The notes beneath the pieces are model-generated. The model saw only the letters and a list, made by a program, of their open reading frames with translations, had not been told where the DNA came from and did not search any database. From contig JAGRGY010000020.1 in the NCBI GenBank assembly GCA_020445255.1, forward strand, positions 1,493-34,477: a stretch of DNA of 32,985 nt. Reading direction: 5' to 3'. This stretch comes from Gammaproteobacteria bacterium (GTDB lineage: Bacteria; Pseudomonadota; Gammaproteobacteria; Chromatiales; Chromatiaceae). The position numbers and the translations under genes were made by a program. How positions within the stretch are numbered: the first letter of the stretch is position 1; each line of letters opens with the position of its first letter. Positions 32,982 to 32,985 of this stretch are shown piece after piece.

Positions 32982-32985
32982 ACCA

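Overview
The window is chromosomal DNA of a high-GC bacterium, almost certainly a gammaproteobacterium. Close homologues of RecA, MutS, FdxA, XerD, DsbC, YajQ, YqcC, YcgN, YegQ/TrhP and a DUF3549 protein sit together, and the orders cinA-recA and mutS-fdxA match those seen near recA in Pseudomonas. Codon use is strongly GC-biased throughout. The one clear exception is an AT-rich intergenic stretch at about 28.48-28.73 kb. I saw no rRNA, tRNA, CRISPR array, insertion sequence or prophage gene.

Layout. (1) 1-2183: DNA repair and housekeeping: recA (cut by the window edge), a 2',3'-cyclic RNA phosphodiesterase (thpR) and a CinA/PncC amidase on the minus strand, then a small cupin on the plus strand. 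(2) 2223-5980: an NdvB-like GH17-GT2 beta-glucan synthase and an HD-domain phosphohydrolase. (3) 6028-20324: an unusual block of large envelope and signalling proteins. It holds an RND/MMPL-type exporter with a C-terminal cyclic-nucleotide-binding domain (CNBD), an exported 16-cysteine protein, a one-chain FecR-TPR-beta-barrel protein, a CHASE2 class III nucleotide cyclase, a SulP-STAS-CNBD transporter and a glutaminase-STAS-CNBD protein. (4) 20776-28431: mutS, fdxA, a PP2C phosphatase, dsbC, yajQ, two YceI-like proteins, xerD and yqcC. (5) 28432-32985: an AT-rich regulatory stretch, ycgN, a DUF3549 protein, trhP (yegQ), a TIGR00341 membrane protein, and three tandem small hairpin repeats at the right edge.

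Main hypothesis. Region 3 combines one membrane-bound class III cyclase with three separate effectors (an exporter, an anion transporter and a glutaminase). Each effector carries a CNBD that keeps the phosphate-binding Glu and Arg. The cyclase is divergent from a FecR-TPR-barrel gene and its cysteine-rich partner, which could sense or build something at the outer membrane. The block lies between cinA-recA and mutS-fdxA, which are close together in Pseudomonas. I propose a locally encoded cyclic-nucleotide circuit linking the envelope to transport and glutamine metabolism. The domains are read directly; the circuit is inference. The cyclase's purine-selecting positions (Glu536, Ser607) are not the usual adenylate-cyclase Lys/Asp pair, so its product (cAMP or cGMP) is open.

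Regulatory signals I can support include a sigma-54-type -24/-12 element in front of the glutaminase gene, a Rho-independent terminator after the cysteine-rich gene, another after yqcC, and a strong sigma-70-like promoter in the AT-rich region.
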